A DNA stretch of 32,547 nt from NCBI GenBank assembly GCA_020073365.1, contig JAIQFL010000102.1:1-32547 (forward strand), in the 5' to 3' direction. The DNA is from Terriglobia bacterium. Its GTDB lineage: Bacteria > Acidobacteriota > Terriglobia > Bryobacterales > Bryobacteraceae. How positions within the stretch are numbered: the stretch's first letter is position 1; each line of letters opens with the position of its first letter. Made by a program: the position numbers and the translations under genes. Shown here piece after piece: positions 32,169 through 32,547 of the stretch. The notes under the pieces are model-generated. The model was not told the origin of the DNA. It ran no database searches and saw nothing but the letters and a program-made list of their open reading frames with translations.

Positions 32169-32547
32169 TGGTCAGGCAATGGTTTCTTGGTCCACCGGCG
32201 GTCTCACCCGTTTTCGGATTGACCATGAGCCGGAGCGGCATCTGCCGGGCCATCCAGCGAGTGGCGCGCAAAGCGGAAGCCACTTGGCACGCTTTGCGGG
32301 ATGCGGCCCGGCGCAGCACGCTGGCCCATATGGACGAAACCGGCTGGAAGGTGGATGCGCAATTGCGCTGGCTCTGGGGAGTGGTAACCGAGCAGATCAC
32401 CTACTGTGAGATTCTGCCGGGACGGGGTTTTGCCGAGGCGGCGTCGATTCTTGGGGCGGACTACTCGGGTTGGTTGATCCATGACGGGCTGCAGTTGTAC
32501 TACAAGTTTCTGAAGGCGGCCCATCAAAGTTGTGCCTGGCACCTGAT
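32169..32547 (+). pseudogene. IS66-type transposase (TnpC) fragment, 5' truncated, runs off the window
   Basis: An open frame continues to the window end. From about 32214 it reads FGLTMSRSGICRAIQRVARK, then LAHMDETGWKVDAQLRWLWG, ILPGRGFAEAASILGADYSG, WLIHDGLQLYYKFLKAAHQS, CAWHL. This is the DDE domain of IS66 transposases: first Asp in MDETGW, second in HDGL, followed by the H-Q-x-C-x-x-H-L segment. The third catalytic residue lies beyond the window. The normal N-terminal 150 or more residues (zinc-finger and leucine-rich parts) are absent; ATG 32169 gives unrelated residues first. It is therefore a truncated copy, perhaps with the rest outside. Confidence 0.85.

Overview
The window looks like a piece of a GC-rich bacterial chromosome, most likely Acidobacteriota (Solibacter/Bryobacter-like). 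That assignment is an inference from gene content: an ABC permease fused to an M1 peptidase, an HME-type RND pump beside a NarL-type two-component system, and Prim-Pol/tape-measure genes of a style common in that phylum. No 16S rRNA gene or other decisive marker is present.

Layout. (1) Bases 1-201 hold the end of an insertion sequence: the first codons of an integrase-core transposase on the minus strand and two 24-bp terminal repeats. (2) An intact tRNA-Pro(TGG) lies at 258-334. (3) Bases 286-15048 are an integrated element of about 14.7 kb, bounded by a 60-bp direct repeat (one mismatch) of the tRNA 3' half. All its genes are on the minus strand and read toward the tRNA, many joined by 4-bp ATGA/GTGA overlaps. 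It carries a tyrosine integrase cut by one in-frame TAA, two AlpA/excisionase-like HTH proteins, a Prim-Pol/helicase replication protein, a free-standing HEAGH metalloprotease-like protein, a tail-chaperone-like protein followed by a 981-residue tape-measure-like protein, and a series of small unknown proteins. A 578-bp gene-free stretch holds 13 copies of the octamer ATGACGGT/ACCGTCAT, a strong candidate replication origin or operator array. No capsid, portal, large terminase, tail-tube or lysis gene is recognisable, so the element looks like a phage satellite or a decayed prophage that kept a tape measure. (4) Just outside the right end lies a second, badly decayed tyrosine recombinase (15216-15810), evidence of an earlier integration at the same tRNA. 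(5) Bases 15949-32023 are host genes: a response regulator/histidine kinase pair divergent from a complete CzcCBA-type RND efflux operon, a tandem universal stress protein, a small c-type cytochrome, a secreted alpha/beta-hydrolase with two EF-hand-like loops, and an ABC exporter pair whose permease carries an M1 metallopeptidase domain. (6) The window ends inside an IS66-type transposase fragment.

How the parts work together (inference). In the element, the integrase and HTH factors would control integration and excision, and the Prim-Pol/helicase would act at the octamer array. The chaperone/tape-measure pair may redirect or supply tail assembly for a helper phage. In the host part, the membrane kinase and LuxR-type regulator probably sense a stress that induces the adjacent efflux pump. 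The ABC ATPase and permease-peptidase form one two-gene operon.
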